From Nocardia sp. MH4 (GTDB taxonomy: Bacteria > Actinomycetota > Actinomycetes > Mycobacteriales > Mycobacteriaceae), in assembly GCF_019266065.1 (NCBI RefSeq), contig NZ_LPNR01000106.1, positions 60,972 through 124,971 on the forward strand: 64,000 nt of DNA, given 5' to 3'. The notes beneath the pieces are model-generated. The model saw nothing but the letters and a program-made list of their open reading frames with translations, ran no database searches and was not told the DNA's origin. A program made the translations under genes and the position numbers. Below, piece after piece: positions 63,144-64,000 of this stretch; position 1 is the first letter of the stretch; each line of letters opens with the position of its first letter.

Positions 63144-63177
63144 GGTAATCGTCAGCGCTTTATGGTTGACGATTACC
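63144..63177 (+). terminator. Hairpin after the MinD-like gene
   Basis: GGTAATCGTCA (63144-63154) pairs perfectly with TGACGATTACC (63167-63177) over 12 nt, and TTCTGTT follows. Position about 100 bp after the operon end suits a terminator. Confidence 0.5.
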
Positions 63178-63326
63178 TTCTGTTCAATTCTGGAATTGTC
63201 GACCGCGTGGGTGGCTCGTTGGATATCGATCCGGGGAGTATTCGATGGCCAGGTTCGTTGAACTGATCCGTGGGAGAATCAAGCCAACCCTCCCCGCCGC
63301 CGCGTATCCGCAGGTGATGGTCGGTT

Positions 63327-63340
63327 TATCCGCGCGGATA
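63327..63340. promoter_or_regulatory. 14-bp perfect palindrome, candidate binding site
   Basis: TATCCGCGCGGATA is a perfect palindrome, with one more half site TATCCGC at 63305-63311, 22 bp upstream in direct orientation. Confidence 0.45.
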
Positions 63341-63352
63341 TCAACGTGGATT

Positions 63353-63376
63353 GTCTATACACAAAGCTGTATAGAC
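63353..63376. promoter_or_regulatory. 24-bp inverted repeat, candidate operator
   Basis: GTCTATACA (63353-63361) and TGTATAGAC (63368-63376) are perfect inverted half sites separated by 6 bp, a layout typical of GntR- or TetR-class operators. They are AT-richer than the surroundings. Confidence 0.5.
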
Positions 63377-63757
63377 ATGCTCATGCGGTGTCTCGCGGTC
63401 CGCTCCCTGTGTCCTCCCGTGTGTTGTTACCTGTCTGTCTCCCGTTCCATGCTTCTCCTTTCTCGTTCTATTCCTCCTTGTCTGTTATTCTTCCTGACTT
63501 TTGCTGTTCGAGTTGCGGGTGGGCTGGCGAGTGCGTGTGTACGCCGCGTTCGAGAATTGCCTAGTCGGACTCGCGGTTGTCCGGAAAAATTCCGAAAAAT
63601 TGAGGCGTTTTCGGGGTTGTGAGTCTGTTCGAGGTCGAGCTAGCGTCGACCACGTTCCCGGAATTCGCCGGGAAATTCGCATAAATCCGAATGGCGGCCA
63701 CGCCGCACGTATGCCGAAAACGGCCACGAATTCGGAACCGGAATTGCAGGAGTCGCA

Positions 63758-64000
63758 ATGCCCACCACACCCGCCCCCGCCGCTACCGCTGCACCGGCCG
63801 CCGGTCGCCTGCCCAACGGTGAACTCCGCCGCATGGTGGCCGCCGCGCTGGCCGCCGACCCCGTCCGCGAACAGTCGCCCCGCGAAATCGCCACCGGGCT
63901 CGGCCGGTCTTCTGGCGCGGTCGGCAACGCCCTCGAGGCGCTGACCGCCGCCGGGCACGCCGAACGCACCTCGGCCGCCCCCCGCCGCTACCGCGCCACC
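63758..64000 (+). CDS. Winged-helix protein, N-terminal part (cut by window edge)
   Basis: First 81 codons. After an Ala/Pro-rich start the sequence reads GELRRMVAAALAAD, SPREIATGLGRSSGAVGNALEALTAAGHAERT, the pattern of a MarR-like winged helix. AGGAG lies 7-8 nt before the ATG at 63758. The rest is outside the window. In mobile elements such proteins often head the next operon; this one may use the dyads just upstream. Confidence 0.7.
   Translation, partial: MPTTPAPAATAAPAAGRLPNGELRRMVAAALAADPVREQSPREIATGLGRSSGAVGNALEALTAAGHAERTSAAPRRYRAT

Larger units (their letters stand above)
63041..63757 (+). other. Palindrome-rich non-coding region
   Basis: About 715 bp with no supported gene; the 125-aa open frame at 63245-63622 has low-complexity Ser/Leu/Cys composition and was rejected. 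The region holds three clear dyads, annotated separately, and GAATT-rich repeats at 63580-63750 (TTCCGGAAAAATTCCG type). It looks like a regulatory or replication-control region between two modules. Confidence 0.55.

Noticed and set aside
63245..63622. 125-aa open frame
   Set aside because: Composition is Ser, Leu, Cys and Arg-rich without domains, it covers the palindromes, and no ribosome binding site precedes it.
1..64000. CRISPR arrays, complete tRNA or rRNA genes, insertion-sequence transposases, integrases
   Set aside because: Looked for repeats with regular spacers, cloverleaf sequences and transposase or recombinase motifs; none was found in the window.

Overview
The window looks like chromosomal DNA of a high-GC, mycolic-acid-type actinobacterium, most likely Nocardia or a close relative. 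The grounds are the base composition, frequent GTG starts, ATGA/GTGA gene overlaps, a wax-ester-synthase-type acyltransferase, WXG100 (ESX) proteins, cutinase and LIP-lipase proteins, and DUF574/DUF5753 regulators. No rRNA, complete tRNA or CRISPR array was seen.

1-13.6 kb is ordinary metabolism. It holds the end of a 3-hydroxyacyl-CoA dehydrogenase, then a minus-strand amino-acid catabolic unit (indolepyruvate:ferredoxin-type oxidoreductase, Leu/Val dehydrogenase, APC permease). A frameshifted wax ester synthase gene, an Lrp-type regulator divergent from an FAD dehydrogenase, asparagine synthase and a SnoaL-like protein follow.

13.6-24 kb is a patchy accessory island. It carries a PLD-nuclease/EVE fusion, an unknown HhH-like protein, and a compact lower-GC operon of three overlapping genes (kinase-fold protein with an HGDLHPSN loop, HIT protein, ThiL-like kinase). 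It also has a tiny membrane protein, a large TetR-like protein and a UDG-fold protein, with long stretches that hold no convincing gene.

24-30 kb holds an ESX-type polymorphic toxin operon on the minus strand: a 53-aa protein, an unknown protein, two WXG100 partners, a GH-E nuclease toxin, an ankyrin immunity candidate and a YbaB-like protein. It is divergent from a small zinc protein. Both sides appear to be leaderless and to share one palindromic -10 element. An alpha-CTD-like HhH protein, a YegP protein and a CYTH protein follow.

30.4-41 kb is a type I restriction-modification operon (hsdM-hsdS-hsdR) followed by a fusion protein (methylase-like, specificity-like and HEPN-like regions, with a degenerate methylase motif IV), a 52-aa ORF and an unknown zinc-ribbon protein. 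It ends at strong hairpins.

41-46.7 kb is a coupled operon in which valyl-tRNA synthetase is the last gene after a Gfo/Idh-like oxidoreductase, a methyltransferase and a family-2 glycosyltransferase. 46.9-56.4 kb is rich in regulators: a broken DUF574 gene, a DUF5753 protein, a DUF8176 protein, an ATGA-linked set of small genes, two near-paralogous HTH-TPR regulators each with its own enzyme partner, and two XRE/MmyB-type regulators flanking a 40-aa ORF.

56.8-64 kb begins with an isolated 35-aa hydrophobic peptide gene. It continues as a plus-strand secretion or conjugation-type operon (Pro/Gly-rich exported protein, cutinase, LIP protein lacking its serine, DUF8176 protein, MinD/BTAD protein), then a palindrome-rich spacer and the start of a winged-helix protein. 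This end probably belongs to an integrative element that continues beyond the window.
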